A stretch of DNA of 64,000 bases from Nocardioides sp. W7 (GCF_022919075.1 NZ_CP095078.1:2232001-2296000), one strand, 5' to 3'. Shown: positions 1-9,165, counted from the stretch's first letter. A program made the numbers and translations. Notes: a model not told the origin generated them from the letters alone.

Positions 1-93
1 GCATCTGCGGACCTATTGACAGAGATCGTCCGCAACTGCGGACCCCGGGAGGGCGGCGCCCGAGTCCTGGACAGTACCTGTGAGGATGGGTCG

Positions 94-675
94 GTGAGCG
101 AGTCCGAGGAGAAGCCGGGCCGCTACCAGCGGACCACCGGCGGCCTGATCGGGTCGATGATCGTGGCGGTGGTGGTGGTCCTCGGCGTCGTGGTTTTCCG
201 CGAGACCTTCCGCGACACCCCCGAGATCGAGCCCGAGCCGGTCGACTACCTGCCCGCCGTCGTCGCCCTCCAGGAGTCAGGACGGCAGGTCGCCTACCCG
301 CCCGAGCTGCCCGACGGCTGGATGGTCACCGGCGTCGACATCGAGCGCGGGCAGCGACCCGGCTGGAGCCTGGCGATGCTCACCGACGACGACAAGTACG
401 TCGGGCTTCGCCAGCGCGACGAGGACATCGACACCCTGGTCGAGGAGCACATCGACGCGGACGCGACCGAGGGTGACCCGGTCGAGCTCGACAGCGCGCT
501 CGCGTCCGAGTGGGCGACGTTCTCCGACGAGGGCGGCGACCACGGGTACGCCACCACGATCACCACCGACGCCGGCGAGGAGTCGCTGCTCGTCTACGGC
601 TCCGCGCCTCCCGCGGACCTCGAGGCGCTGATCGGGCTGCTGACGCTCGACCCGGCCGCTCCCGCCCAGAGCTAG
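94..675 (+). CDS. DUF4245-type membrane-anchored protein
   Basis: About 193 aa from a GTG at 94; the frame is open further upstream but that part does not read like protein. A short charged N-terminus is followed by one hydrophobic segment (about residues 17-35, rich in Val) and an extracytoplasmic domain containing YPPELPDGW, typical of the actinobacterial DUF4245 family. Function is unknown. In related genomes DUF4245 genes often lie beside xseA/xseB and ispH, as here. It converges on xseB with 15 bp between the two stops. Family assignment is from recall and fairly secure; no enzymatic motif is visible. Confidence 0.75.
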   Translation: MSESEEKPGRYQRTTGGLIGSMIVAVVVVLGVVVFRETFRDTPEIEPEPVDYLPAVVALQESGRQVAYPPELPDGWMVTGVDIERGQRPGWSLAMLTDDDKYVGLRQRDEDIDTLVEEHIDADATEGDPVELDSALASEWATFSDEGGDHGYATTITTDAGEESLLVYGSAPPADLEALIGLLTLDPAAPAQS

Positions 676-690
676 TCCGGGTCTGGCCGC

Positions 691-906
691 TCAGTCCTCG
701 TCGGCCGCGACAGCTGCGTCGAGCCGCTGACGGGCGCCGTCGAGCCACTCCTGGCACCAGGTGGAGAGCTTCTCGCCGCGCTCCCACAGTGCGAGCGACT
801 CCTCCAGGGTGGTGCCGCCGGCCTCGAGCCGGCGGACCACGTCGACGAGCTCCTCGCGGGCCTCTTCGTACGACGGCTTCTGCTCGGACGCTGCGGATTC
901 AGGCAC
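691..906 (-). CDS. xseB: Exodeoxyribonuclease VII small subunit
   Basis: 71 aa, the usual size for XseB, starting at a GTG that overlaps the end of xseA by 8 nt. It has the family pattern [17 protein letters not shown] followed by [14 protein letters not shown], two helices that pack on the XseA C-terminal region. With XseA it forms the nuclease that degrades single-stranded DNA to acid-soluble oligonucleotides. The overlap implies translational coupling. A longer reading with upstream starts exists but would extend far into xseA, so it was not used. Confidence 0.92.
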   Translation of the reverse strand: MPESAASEQKPSYEEAREELVDVVRRLEAGGTTLEESLALWERGEKLSTWCQEWLDGARQRLDAAVAADED

Positions 907-2134
907 GGGGGTCCTCCAGCTGCTCGGTGGTGGTGGTCGTGGCGTGCACCCGGCCGTCGGCGACCCGGACGCTGACCGCGTCGCCGGCCGCCACGTCGGC
1001 GACCGAGGTGAGCACGTGGCCGTCGGCGTCCTGCAGCACGGCGTACCCGCGCTGCAGGGTGGCGAGCGGCGAGAGGGCCCGGGCCCGGGCACGCTGGTGG
1101 CCGACGTCGTCGGCGGCCCGGTCGAGCGCGTGGCCGAGGGTGCGGCGGGCCCGGGCGCGCAGGGCGTACACCTCGTCGAGCCGGACGTCGAGGAGGTTGC
1201 GCGGGTCGGCCAGCGCGGGCCGGGAGCGGAGCGAATCGAGGCCGGCCTGCTCGCGGTCGAGGATCCGGCGCAGGCCCGCGCGGACCTGGTCGCGCGCCCA
1301 GGCGACGCCGCGGAGCTCGTCCAGCACGTCGGGGACGATCAGCTTCGCCGCGTCGGTGGGTGTCGAGGCGCGCACGTCGGCGACCAGGTCGAGCAGCGGG
1401 CCGTCGGGCTCGTGGCCGATCGCCGACACCACGGGGGTGCGGGTGCGGGCGACCGCGCGGACCAGCCCCTCGTCGGAGAACGGCAGCAGGTCCTCGACGG
1501 AGCCGCCGCCGCGCGCGATCACGATCACCTCCACGTCGGGGTGGCGGTCCAGTCGCTCCAGCGCCTCCATCACCTCAGCTGCCGACCGGGTGCCCTGCAT
1601 CGCGGCGTACGCGACCTCGAAGCGGACGGCGGGCCAGCGACGGCGGGTGTTCTCCAGGACGTCGCGCTCGGCGGCCGAGTTGGGCGCCGTGACCAGGCCG
1701 ATGCACCCGGGAAGGAACGGCAGCGGGCGCTTCAGCTCGGCCGAGAACAGCCCCTCGGCAGCCAGCAGCTGGCGGCGCCGCTCCAGCTGGGCCAGCAGCT
1801 CGCCGAGGCCGACCATCCGAATCTCGCGGGCGTAGAGCGACATCGTCCCGCGGTTGGCGTAGTACGACGGCTTCGCGTGCACGACCACGCTCGCGCCCTC
1901 GACCAGCGGCGGGTTGAGGCCGTCGAAGTAGGTGCGCGAGCAGGTGAGCGGCACCGAGATGTCGGCGACCGTGTCGCGCAGCGTCAGGAACACCGTGCCG
2001 ACGCCGGGGCGGCGGCTGATCTGCGCGACCTGCCCCTCGACCCACACCGCGCCGAGCCGGTCGACCCAGCTGGCGATCGCGTTGGCGATCTGCCGGACCG
2101 GGGCCGGTGCCTGTGGTGAGGTCTCCAGGGCCAT
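899..2134 (-). CDS. xseA: Exodeoxyribonuclease VII large subunit
   Basis: 411 aa, normal length. The N-terminal OB-fold (about residues 15-110) contains [24 protein letters not shown]. The catalytic region includes [23 protein letters not shown] and the conserved [17 protein letters not shown] and SAIGHEPD motifs; a coiled-coil-like C-terminal part binds XseB. It acts in the cytoplasm on single-stranded DNA in repair. The ATG at 2134 lies 6 nt after a TAATCT -10 element on the minus strand, so the transcript is probably leaderless. It is divergent from ispH across 45 bp. Confidence 0.95.
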   Translation of the reverse strand: MALETSPQAPAPVRQIANAIASWVDRLGAVWVEGQVAQISRRPGVGTVFLTLRDTVADISVPLTCSRTYFDGLNPPLVEGASVVVHAKPSYYANRGTMSLYAREIRMVGLGELLAQLERRRQLLAAEGLFSAELKRPLPFLPGCIGLVTAPNSAAERDVLENTRRRWPAVRFEVAYAAMQGTRSAAEVMEALERLDRHPDVEVIVIARGGGSVEDLLPFSDEGLVRAVARTRTPVVSAIGHEPDGPLLDLVADVRASTPTDAAKLIVPDVLDELRGVAWARDQVRAGLRRILDREQAGLDSLRSRPALADPRNLLDVRLDEVYALRARARRTLGHALDRAADDVGHQRARARALSPLATLQRGYAVLQDADGHVLTSVADVAAGDAVSVRVADGRVHATTTTTEQLEDPRA

Positions 2135-2179
2135 GCGGGGAGATTAGGGGATCGTGGGGACACATCTAGACTGGACGCC
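2135..2179. promoter_or_regulatory. Divergent xseA/ispH promoter region, both probably leaderless
   Basis: On the plus strand TAGACT (2167-2172) lies 7 nt before the ispH ATG. On the minus strand TAATCT (2141-2146) lies 6 nt before the xseA ATG. Both fit the actinobacterial -10 consensus TANNNT at the spacing that places the transcription start on the start codon. No clear -35 and no Shine-Dalgarno sequence are visible for either gene. Confidence 0.6.
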
Positions 2180-3190
2180 ATGACGACCGACATGGGTATG
2201 CCGCCGATCCTGTCGCCGGACGACGCCGAGAAGGCCGTCCTGCTGGCGGCTCCGCGGGGCTACTGCGCCGGTGTCGACCGGGCCGTCGTGACCGTGGAGC
2301 AGGCGCTGGAGCTCTACGGCTCGCCCGTCTACGTCCGCAAGCAGATCGTCCACAACAAGCACGTCGTATCCGACCTGGAGTCGCGGGGCGCGATCTTCGT
2401 CGAGGAGCTCGACGAGGTGCCGGCCGGTGAGACCGTCGTCTTCTCCGCCCACGGCGTGTCGCCCGAGGTGCACCGCCAGGCCGCCGAGCGCGACCTGAAG
2501 ACCATCGACGCCACCTGCCCGCTGGTGACGAAGGTGCACCACGAGGCGAAGCGCTTCGCAGAGGACGACTACGACATCCTGCTCATCGGCCACGCGGGCC
2601 ACGAGGAGGTCGAGGGCACCGCCGGCGAGGCACCCGACCACATCCAGCTGGTGCAGAGCCCGGCCGACGTCCCGAACATCGTCGTGCGCGACGCCTCCCG
2701 GGTCGCCTGGCTCTCGCAGACCACGCTCTCGGTCGACGAGACCCTGGAGACCGTCGCCGCGATCCGGGAGCGCTTCCCCGAGCTGCTCGACCCGCCCAGC
2801 GACGACATCTGCTACGCCACCCAGAACCGCCAGCTGGCGGTCAAGGAGATCTCCCCGGACGCCGACCTGGTGATCGTGGTCGGGTCGGGCAACTCCTCCA
2901 ACTCCGTCCGGCTGGTCGAGGTCGCCCTGGAGGCCGGGGCGAAGTCGTCGTACCGCGTGGACGACGCGAGCGAGATCGACGAGGCCTGGCTCGACGGGGT
3001 CCGGACCGTGAGCGTCACCTCGGGCGCGAGCGTCCCGGAGGCGCTCGTCGAGGGGGTGCTGGCGTTCCTCGCCGAACGGGGCTATCCCGACGCGAAGGCC
3101 GTGCACAGCGCCGAGGAGTCCCTCATCTTCTCGTTGCCCAAGGAGCTGCGTCGCGACCTGAAGGCCGCCGCCGCGGCGGCCCGGGCCTGA
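2180..3190 (+). CDS. ispH: 4-hydroxy-3-methylbut-2-enyl diphosphate reductase
   Basis: 336 aa, matching LytB/IspH. It catalyses the last step of the MEP isoprenoid pathway, reducing HMBPP to IPP and DMAPP with a [4Fe-4S] cluster. The three cluster cysteines are at residues 29 (RGYCAGV), 113 (DATCPLV) and 211 (DDICYAT). Also present are the [25 protein letters not shown] and GSGNSSNS motifs that bind the diphosphate. The stop is followed one base later by the next start, suggesting co-transcription with the YciO-like gene. Confidence 0.97.
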   Translation: MTTDMGMPPILSPDDAEKAVLLAAPRGYCAGVDRAVVTVEQALELYGSPVYVRKQIVHNKHVVSDLESRGAIFVEELDEVPAGETVVFSAHGVSPEVHRQAAERDLKTIDATCPLVTKVHHEAKRFAEDDYDILLIGHAGHEEVEGTAGEAPDHIQLVQSPADVPNIVVRDASRVAWLSQTTLSVDETLETVAAIRERFPELLDPPSDDICYATQNRQLAVKEISPDADLVIVVGSGNSSNSVRLVEVALEAGAKSSYRVDDASEIDEAWLDGVRTVSVTSGASVPEALVEGVLAFLAERGYPDAKAVHSAEESLIFSLPKELRRDLKAAAAAARA

Positions 3191-3191
3191 C

Positions 3192-3815
3192 GTGGCCAGG
3201 TACCTCGACGTCCACCCGGACAACCCGCAGCCCCGGCTGCTGGCGCAGATCGTGGACGCGCTGAACGACGACCAGCTGATCGCCTACCCGACGGACTCCG
3301 GCTACGCGCTCGGCTCGCGGCTCGGCAACCGCGACGGCCGGGACCGGATCCTGCGGATCCGCGGCCTCGACGACCGCCACCACTTCACGCTGATGTGCAA
3401 GGACTTCTCCCAGCTCGGTCAGCTGGTGCACGTCGACAACTCGGCCTTCCGGGCGATCCGGGCCGCGACCCCCGGGCCGTACACGTTCATCCTCCCGGGC
3501 ACGCCCGAGGTCCCGCGCCGGCTGCTGCACCCGAAGAAGAAGACGGTGGGGGTGCGGATCCCCGACCACACCGTCGTGCAGGCGCTGCTGGAGCTGCTGG
3601 GCGAGCCGCTGCTCAGCAGCACCCTGATCCTGCCGGGCGAGGACGAGCCGCGGACCCTCGGCTGGGACGTCAAGGAGGAGCTGGACCACCAGGTGGACCT
3701 GGTCGTCGAGGCGGGGGAGACCCCGGCCGAGCCGACCACCGTCATCGACTGGTCGGACGGGGCCCCGGAGATCATCCGCCGGGGTGCAGGTGACCCGGGG
3801 CGTTTCGAGGCCTGA
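3192..3815 (+). CDS. YciO/Sua5/YrdC family protein (possible threonylcarbamoyl-AMP synthase)
   Basis: 207 aa from a GTG directly after ispH. A single YrdC domain fills the protein: YPTDSGYALG near residue 32, KDFSQL, the ATPGPYTFIL box and GVRIPDH. The KR-rich stretch RRLLHPKKKTVGVRIP is typical. The domain binds double-stranded RNA and ATP; Sua5/YrdC members make threonylcarbamoyl-AMP for tRNA t6A, but this sequence resembles the YciO branch, whose role is less certain. Its last 44 bases overlap the convergent DUF6542 gene. Confidence 0.8.
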   Translation: MARYLDVHPDNPQPRLLAQIVDALNDDQLIAYPTDSGYALGSRLGNRDGRDRILRIRGLDDRHHFTLMCKDFSQLGQLVHVDNSAFRAIRAATPGPYTFILPGTPEVPRRLLHPKKKTVGVRIPDHTVVQALLELLGEPLLSSTLILPGEDEPRTLGWDVKEELDHQVDLVVEAGETPAEPTTVIDWSDGAPEIIRRGAGDPGRFEA

Positions 3816-4221
3816 CCAGGCGACCGTGCTGGTCGAGCGCGCGCTGTCGCAGCGCGAGGCAGACCAGGCACAGCGCGTAGCCGAGCACCAGGGCGAGGGA
3901 GTGGCTCGACAGGCCCGAGATGAGGGCCTGGACGACGCTGTCGTCGGGATGCGCGACGGCGCCCGGACGGGTGGCCGCGAGCAGCGTGAAGACCACCACC
4001 ATCACCAGCGGCGGCAGCACGCCGACGGTGAAGAAGTCGCGGGGCCGCACCAACAGGGCTAGGGCGGTCGAGAGGGCGACGAACGCGATGTCGAAGAGGA
4101 CGCTGACCCGGCCGGTGAGCAGCAGGTCGAGGGCGACGACCGTGAGCGCGGCGGCGATTCCGAGCGTGACCATCTGCCGGCCGGGCTCGTGGCCCTGCTC
4201 CCAGAGCGTCTTGCCGCTCAC
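3772..4221 (-). CDS. DUF6542 membrane protein
   Basis: About 149 aa from a GTG that shares GTGA with the end of rmuC. Four hydrophobic segments are visible (MVTLGIAAALTVVALDLLL; the VLFDIAFVALSTALALLV region; LPPLVMVVVFTLLAAT; and SLALVLGYALCLVCLAL), then a basic tail. Its length and its position directly after rmuC match the actinobacterial DUF6542 family, whose function is unknown. The C-terminal 44 bases run antisense into the YciO-like gene. Confidence 0.7.
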   Translation of the reverse strand: MSGKTLWEQGHEPGRQMVTLGIAAALTVVALDLLLTGRVSVLFDIAFVALSTALALLVRPRDFFTVGVLPPLVMVVVFTLLAATRPGAVAHPDDSVVQALISGLSSHSLALVLGYALCLVCLALRQRALDQHGRLVRPRNAPGHLHPGG

Positions 4222-5294
4222 CGCGCCTCCTTCTCCCAGCCCACGGTAGGGCCGGCGCCGGGCTCGTCGGGGGCGGCGCGCCGGTCGACCGCCCGCAGCT
4301 CCACCGCCCGGGGGGTGGGGAGCGGGGCGTCGGTGACCGCCAGGTCGCTGAACCGGCGGGCCGCGACGAGCACCCGCGACTCCAGGGAGCCCACCGCGGA
4401 GTTGTAGTGACCCACCGCCGCGTTGAGCGACCGCCCGACCAGGTCGAGGTGGCCCCCGAGGGTGCCGAGCCGGGTGTGCAGGTCGCGGCCCAGGCGGTGG
4501 ATCTCGCGAGCCTGGTCGGCCAGTGCCTCGTGGGTCCAGCCGTGGGCGACGGTGCGCAGCAGTGCGATCAGGGTGGTCGGCGTCGCGAGCACGATCTGGC
4601 GGGCCGCGGCGTGCTCGATCAGGGAGCCGTCGGTCTCCAGTGCCGCGGCCAGGAAGGACTCGGCGGGCAGGAAGAGGACCACGAACTCCGGAGTCTCGGG
4701 CAGCGAGCGCCAGTAGCCCTTCGCCGAGAGCTGGTCGATGTGGGTGCGGAGCTGGCGGGCGTGGCGCGCGAGGTGCGCGGGCCGCTCGTCGTCGTCGGCC
4801 GAGGTGGCGTCCAGGTAGGCGTCGAGGGGGACCTTGGCATCGACCACCACGCTGCGCCCGCCGACCAGCCGGACGACGAGATCGGGGCGGAGGGCGCCGT
4901 CCTCGAGGCGGACCTGCTCGTCGAAGTCGCAGCGGTCCACCAGGCCCGCCAGCTCCACGGCCCGCCGCAGGTGCAGCTCGCCCCAGCGCCCCCGCACCTG
5001 CGGCTTGCGCAGCGCGGTGCTCAGCGCGTGGGTCTCGCGGCGCAGGGTCTCGGTCGAGAGGCGCATGTCCTGCACCTGCTGGTGAAGCTGGCCCTGCCAG
5101 CTCGAGCGCTGGTGGTCGAGGTCGGCCAGCTGGTCGCTGAGCCGGTCGAGCCCCTGCATCACCTCGGCCTGGTCGACCATCCCCTGGCCGATCGCCTGCA
5201 CGTGCTGCGGCCGCGAGCGCGCCCACAGCACGCCGAGCAGCGCGCCCAGGGCGAGCCCGACGAGCAGGATGAGGAGGGCGGTGAGGGTCTCCAT
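4218..5294 (-). CDS. rmuC: DNA recombination protein RmuC
   Basis: 358 aa. An N-terminal membrane anchor (residues 4-24, LTALLILLVGLALGALLGVLW) is followed by a helical, Gln-rich coiled-coil region (about 35-95) and the RmuC nuclease-like core: RGRWGELHLRRAVELAGL, DLVVRLVGGRSVVVDAKVPLDAY and EFVVLFLPAESFL. In E. coli, RmuC limits inversions at short inverted repeats. The core keeps the Asp and Lys of the DAKVP motif expected for a PD-(D/E)XK-like fold. It is translationally coupled to the downstream DUF6542 gene. Confidence 0.92.
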   Translation of the reverse strand: METLTALLILLVGLALGALLGVLWARSRPQHVQAIGQGMVDQAEVMQGLDRLSDQLADLDHQRSSWQGQLHQQVQDMRLSTETLRRETHALSTALRKPQVRGRWGELHLRRAVELAGLVDRCDFDEQVRLEDGALRPDLVVRLVGGRSVVVDAKVPLDAYLDATSADDDERPAHLARHARQLRTHIDQLSAKGYWRSLPETPEFVVLFLPAESFLAAALETDGSLIEHAAARQIVLATPTTLIALLRTVAHGWTHEALADQAREIHRLGRDLHTRLGTLGGHLDLVGRSLNAAVGHYNSAVGSLESRVLVAARRFSDLAVTDAPLPTPRAVELRAVDRRAAPDEPGAGPTVGWEKEAR

Positions 5295-5384
5295 GGCGTC
5301 AGCATGGCGGCGGGCACCGACAGTCGGGTGCGAGCGTGTCGGCGGGCGTCATGCGATGCGCCGCCAGCCAACCGACCGGGCCGG

Positions 5385-5768
5385 TCAGCGCGCGAAGGTC
5401 CGCAGGAACGCGACGCCCTGCTCCTCGACGCCGGCGTGCACCTGGCGTGCGTAGTCGACGGCCGCTGCCCGGTCCTTCGCGGGGATCCGGCACCGCTCGC
5501 CGTTGTCGGCCTCGACGTCGACGGCCCATCGGTCACGGAGCAGGTATCGCTGGACGAGACCGGGCGCGACGCGGTAGCCGGCGTACGCCCGCGCGGGGTC
5601 GGTGAGCACCGGCGGGGTGAAGAACAGGAACCGCCAGCGGCGCACCCGGTCGATCGCGGGCTCGGCCCGCAGCGTCACGCGGACACCGTCGGGACCGACC
5701 GCGTCGGGCAGTTGCCCGGCCTCGGGCGACGCAGGGCTGTACAGCTCGCGGCGGTGGTCCTTGCGCAT
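5385..5768 (-). CDS. Hypothetical protein, 127 aa
   Basis: Not recognised. From the ATG at 5768 it encodes a soluble, mixed-charge protein (MRKDHRRELYSPASPEAG start; FLFFTPPVLTDPARAYAGY in the middle; KDRAAAVDYARQVHAGVEEQG near the end) with no signal peptide or membrane helix. Amino-acid composition and codon use look like its neighbours, so it is probably real. It lies alone on the minus strand between xthA and rmuC with gaps of about 44 and 90 bp. Confidence 0.55.
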   Translation of the reverse strand: MRKDHRRELYSPASPEAGQLPDAVGPDGVRVTLRAEPAIDRVRRWRFLFFTPPVLTDPARAYAGYRVAPGLVQRYLLRDRWAVDVEADNGERCRIPAKDRAAAVDYARQVHAGVEEQGVAFLRTFAR

Positions 5769-5812
5769 GCCGCCATTCCAGCACTCTCCGGCGGACCGCG
5801 TGGGCGGATCGC

Positions 5813-6604
5813 TCAGTCGGCCAGGTCGACGATCACCGGGGCGTGGTCGGACGGCGGGCCGGAGCCCTGGGCGGGGTCGCGCTCGTCGGTGTCGATGAAC
5901 GCGCCGGTGACCCGGCCCGCGAACGACGGCGAGCCGAGCACGAAGTCGATCCGCAGCCCGCGGTTCCGCTCGAACCGCTGCCGGTAGTAGTCCCAGTAGG
6001 TGTAGACGTCCGGGCCGGGCGTGTGGGGGCGGACGACGTCGACGTACCCGTCGTCGAGGAAGCGCTGGAACGCCGCCCGCTCCGGCGGGGTCACGTGCGT
6101 CGACTTCGCGAACTGCTTGACGTCGAAGACGTCCTCGTCGAGTGGGGCGACGTTCCAGTCGCCGACCAGCGCGGTGTCGCCGCCGGTCCACTCCTGTGCG
6201 GCGTCGCGTAGCCGGGCCAGCCAGTCGAGCTTGTAGACGTAGTGCGGGTCGTCGGGCTTGCGGCCGTTGGGGACGTAGAGGCTCCAGACTCGTACGCCGC
6301 CGCAGGTCGCCCCGATCGCGCGCGCCTCGGGGGCCACCGGATCGCCGTAGCCGGGCATCCCCTCGAAGCCGACCTGGACGTCCTCCAGGCCCACCCGGCT
6401 GACGATCGCGACGCCGTTCCACTGGCTCACCCCGGCCGCGGCGACGTCGTACCCCATCGACTGGAGGCCCATCAGCGGGAGCTGGTCCTCGCGGGCCTTG
6501 GTCTCCTGGAGGGCGAGGACGTCGACCTGGTGGCGGTCGAGGAACGCCTCGACGCGGTCGATCCGGGAGCGGAGGGAGTTGACGTTCCAGGTCGCGAGGC
6601 GCAC
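5813..6604 (-). CDS. xthA: Exodeoxyribonuclease III (AP endonuclease)
   Basis: 263 aa, standard length for the Xth family of Mg-dependent EEP nucleases. Catalytic motifs are all present: the TWNVNSLRSRI start, LQETKA (Glu metal ligand), YVPNGRKPDD, GDWNVAP, RIDFVLGSP and the final SDHAPV with the catalytic His. It cleaves abasic sites and 3' blocks in base-excision repair. It starts with GTG at 6604, with TAGGCT 5 nt upstream, so it is probably leaderless. It is divergent from the SDR gene. Confidence 0.95.
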   Translation of the reverse strand: MRLATWNVNSLRSRIDRVEAFLDRHQVDVLALQETKAREDQLPLMGLQSMGYDVAAAGVSQWNGVAIVSRVGLEDVQVGFEGMPGYGDPVAPEARAIGATCGGVRVWSLYVPNGRKPDDPHYVYKLDWLARLRDAAQEWTGGDTALVGDWNVAPLDEDVFDVKQFAKSTHVTPPERAAFQRFLDDGYVDVVRPHTPGPDVYTYWDYYRQRFERNRGLRIDFVLGSPSFAGRVTGAFIDTDERDPAQGSGPPSDHAPVIVDLAD

Positions 6605-6680
6605 CGCGGAAGCCTATGCCGCTAGCCTTGCCTGCCTGTCCTCGGACTACACGCAGCATGACCACAGGGAGTTCCGGAGC

Positions 6681-7511
6681 ATGGACGCACCGCTCACCGG
6701 CAAGGTCGCCGTCGTCACGGGCGGCAGCCGCGGGCTGGGCCGAGCGACCGCCCAGCTGCTCGGCTCGGCGGGCGCCACGGTCGTGATCGGCGCGCTCCCC
6801 GGCGACGGGGTCGACCAGGCGGTGGCCGAGCTGCGCGCGGCCGGCATCCGCGCGGAAGGTCTCGACATCGACGTCGCGGACCTGCTCCAGGTCGAGGCCC
6901 TGCGCGACGCCGCGCTGGCACTGGGCAGCCTGGACATCTGGGTCAACAACGCCGGGACCGGGAGCCCGTACGGGCCTTCGCACCTGCTGGACCCGACCGA
7001 CTTCGAGCGGGTGCTGGACGCGAACGTCCGGGGGGTCTTCAACGGCACCCGCACGGCCGTGCACGCGATGCTGGTGCAGGGCAGCGGGCACGTGGTCAAC
7101 GTGTGGGGGAGGGGCTCGGACAAGCCGGTGGCGATGCAGAACGCCTATGCCTCCTCCAAGGCCTGGAACCGGATGTTCACCCGGGCGGTGCGCCAGGAGA
7201 TCGCCGGCAAGGGCGTGCGCATCCACGGCTTCGACCCCGGACTGGTCCGCACCGACCTGCTCGGCCAGGTCACGGTGATGCCGGGGATGCAGGAGCGGGT
7301 CCGGGCGCTGCCGGTCGTGGTCGCGCTGTGGGGTCAGGCCCCGGACGTGGCGGCCCGGCCGATCCTGGACCTGGTGACGAGCACCCGCAGCGGCGACTTC
7401 GAGGACCTCACCACGGGTCGTGTGATCGGGCGCGGCCTGCGCTCGGTCCTGCGTGGCGACGTACGACGCAGTCGGCGGATGCCGCTCACCGTCACGGTCC
7501 AGGGGGCCTGA
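6681..7511 (+). CDS. SDR-family oxidoreductase
   Basis: 276 aa from the ATG at 6681, with AGGGAG about 9 nt upstream. A classical short-chain dehydrogenase: TGGSRGLG cofactor motif near residue 12, NNAGTG, and the catalytic YASSK. The substrate is not evident. A basic C-terminal extension (RGDVRRSRR) follows the catalytic domain. The stop lies 4 nt before the start of the probable phosphatidylcholine synthase, so the two are likely co-transcribed and may act in the same lipid pathway; that link is inference from spacing only. Confidence 0.88.
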   Translation: MDAPLTGKVAVVTGGSRGLGRATAQLLGSAGATVVIGALPGDGVDQAVAELRAAGIRAEGLDIDVADLLQVEALRDAALALGSLDIWVNNAGTGSPYGPSHLLDPTDFERVLDANVRGVFNGTRTAVHAMLVQGSGHVVNVWGRGSDKPVAMQNAYASSKAWNRMFTRAVRQEIAGKGVRIHGFDPGLVRTDLLGQVTVMPGMQERVRALPVVVALWGQAPDVAARPILDLVTSTRSGDFEDLTTGRVIGRGLRSVLRGDVRRSRRMPLTVTVQGA

Positions 7512-7515
7512 GAAC

Positions 7516-8265
7516 GTGCTGAACAAGCTTGCCGCGTGGTCGGTCCACGCCTACACCGCCGTCGGGTCGGTGCTGGCACTGCTGATGGTGCACTTCTCCT
7601 ACGAGGGGGAGATCGAGACCGTCCTGTGGCTGTTCCTGGTCGCGATGGTGGTCGACGGGACCGACGGCTTCCTGGCCCGGCACTTCCGGGTGAAGGAGGT
7701 GGTGCCCCAGATCGACGGCGCCCTGCTGGACAACATCGTCGACTACCTCACCTACGCCTTCGCGCCGATGGTGCTGCTCTGGGCCAACGGCTACCTGCCC
7801 GACGGCCCGGCCGGCGGGGTCGTGGCGTGCATCCCGCTGGTGGCCTCGTGCTACCAGTTCTGCCGCAGCGACGCGAAGACCGAGGACCACTTCTTCCTGG
7901 GCTTCCCGTCGTACTGGAACGTCGTGGCGTTCTACGTCATCGTCTTCGGGTTCGGTACGGCGCCGACCGTGGTGCTGCTGATGGTCTTCGCGGTGCTGGT
8001 CTTCGTGCCGGTGAAGTACGTCTACCCGTCCCGCACCGCGGACCTGTGGTACCTCAACATGACCGCCGCGACCCTGTGGCTGGTCGCCTTCGGCGTCATC
8101 ACCGCGCACCTGCCCGACGCGCCGGACTGGCTGACGGTGCTCTCGCTGGCCTACGTCGCCTACTACGTCGTCGTCAGCCTGTGGCTCACCTTCCGGGCCC
8201 GTCCGGCAGCCGGTCGAGCAGCTCGCCACGCCCCTGCCGAAGCCGAGCCCGACCCCGCCGCGTAA
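7516..8265 (+). CDS. pcs: Probable phosphatidylcholine synthase (CDP-alcohol phosphatidyltransferase)
   Basis: 249 aa from a GTG. The CDP-alcohol motif reads VDGTDGFLAR, then 12 residues, then GALLDNIVDYLTY. That 12-residue gap, with VKEV inside it, matches bacterial Pcs enzymes (recalled from Sinorhizobium: DGIDG, AR, VKEVLP, SG, LDNVIDYVTY) rather than the 8-9 residue gap of PgsA-type enzymes. Further Pcs-like matches are KTEDHFFLGFPSYWNVVAFY and FVPVKYVYPSR. About seven to eight hydrophobic helices place it in the membrane. Pcs condenses CDP-diacylglycerol with choline. The alternative is another CDP-alcohol transferase. Confidence 0.78.
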   Translation: MLNKLAAWSVHAYTAVGSVLALLMVHFSYEGEIETVLWLFLVAMVVDGTDGFLARHFRVKEVVPQIDGALLDNIVDYLTYAFAPMVLLWANGYLPDGPAGGVVACIPLVASCYQFCRSDAKTEDHFFLGFPSYWNVVAFYVIVFGFGTAPTVVLLMVFAVLVFVPVKYVYPSRTADLWYLNMTAATLWLVAFGVITAHLPDAPDWLTVLSLAYVAYYVVVSLWLTFRARPAAGRAARHAPAEAEPDPAA

Positions 8266-8270
8266 GGGTC

Positions 8271-8286
8271 CGCACCTGCGGGTGCG
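8271..8286 (+). terminator. Short hairpin after pcs
   Basis: CGCACC and GGTGCG form a 6-bp stem with loop TGCG just after the pcs stop. There is no U-run, so its terminator role is only plausible. The following MOSC gene has its own -10 (TAACCT) about 7 nt before its ATG. Confidence 0.35.
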
Positions 8287-8310
8287 CGAGCGCAGATCTA
8301 ACCTCCTCCC

Positions 8311-9165
8311 ATGCCGTACCTGTCCTCGATCCACCGCTTCCCGGTCAAGTCCTGCCGCGGCGAGTCCGTCGACGCGGCCGTGGTCGAGCCCTGGGGCCTG
8401 GCCGGCGACCGGCGCTGGATGGTGGTCGACGAGGCCGGGGAGGTGATCACCGTCCGCGAGGTGAACCGGCTGGTGCTGGTGCACCCCGCGCTCACCGGCG
8501 ACGGGCTGGTCGTGACGGCCCCCGACCTGCCCCGGCTGGGCGTCGCGATCCCGGACCCGGCCACCCAGACCCCCGTGTCGCTCTGGGGGTCGCGGCTCAC
8601 GGCCGCCCCCGCCGGTCCGGAGGCGGACGCGTGGTTCGGCAAGGCGCTCGGCCGGCCGGCCCGGCTGGTCCACCTCGACGACCCGACGCGTCGTGCGACG
8701 AGCCCGGCGTTCAGCGAGCCCGGCGACCGGGTGTCGCTCGCCGACGGCTACCCGCTCCTGGTCGCCAGCGAGTCGTCCCTCGCCGCCCTCAACGACGTCG
8801 TGGCGGAGCGTTCGGAGGGCGCGCACCCTCCGCTGCCGATGACCCGCTTCCGGCCCAACGTCGTCGTGGCCGGCGCCGAGGCGTGGGCCGAGGACGACTG
8901 GCGCCGGATCCGGATCGGCGACGCCGTCTTCCGCGCGGTCAAGGGCTGTGCGCGCTGCGTGATCACGACTGTCGACCCCGAGACGGGGGAGCGGGGGAAG
9001 GAGCCGATCGCCACGCTCGCCCGGATCCGGCGATGGGACGGCGCGACCTGGTTCGGGGTCAACCTGGTGCCCGACAACGCCGACGTGACCATCCGGGTGG
9101 GCGACGAGGTGGAGGTGCTGGAGTCGGTCCAGCCGGGCGGTGGACCGATCCGTCCGCGCGCCTGA
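8311..9165 (+). CDS. MOSC domain-containing protein
   Basis: 284 aa. The N-terminal MOSC beta-barrel domain (about residues 1-115: SSIHRFPVKSCRGESVDAA, GLAGDRRWMVVDE) precedes the MOSC domain (about 125-280), which has FRPNVVV, the conserved cysteine motif GCARCVITTVDPETG, and the GVNLVP segment. Members bind the molybdenum cofactor or transfer sulfur; relatives include the mARC and YcbX N-hydroxylated-base reductases. YcbX-like enzymes normally have a C-terminal ferredoxin domain, absent here. The Moco link could matter to the xanthine dehydrogenase at 29-31 kb, but it is not clustered with it. Confidence 0.88.
   Translation: MPYLSSIHRFPVKSCRGESVDAAVVEPWGLAGDRRWMVVDEAGEVITVREVNRLVLVHPALTGDGLVVTAPDLPRLGVAIPDPATQTPVSLWGSRLTAAPAGPEADAWFGKALGRPARLVHLDDPTRRATSPAFSEPGDRVSLADGYPLLVASESSLAALNDVVAERSEGAHPPLPMTRFRPNVVVAGAEAWAEDDWRRIRIGDAVFRAVKGCARCVITTVDPETGERGKEPIATLARIRRWDGATWFGVNLVPDNADVTIRVGDEVEVLESVQPGGGPIRPRA

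Noticed and set aside
510..2119. Long open frames antisense to xseB and xseA
   Set aside because: Low-complexity Arg/Ala/Gly/Val-rich translations produced by high GC at third positions of the real genes; no start signal or motif.
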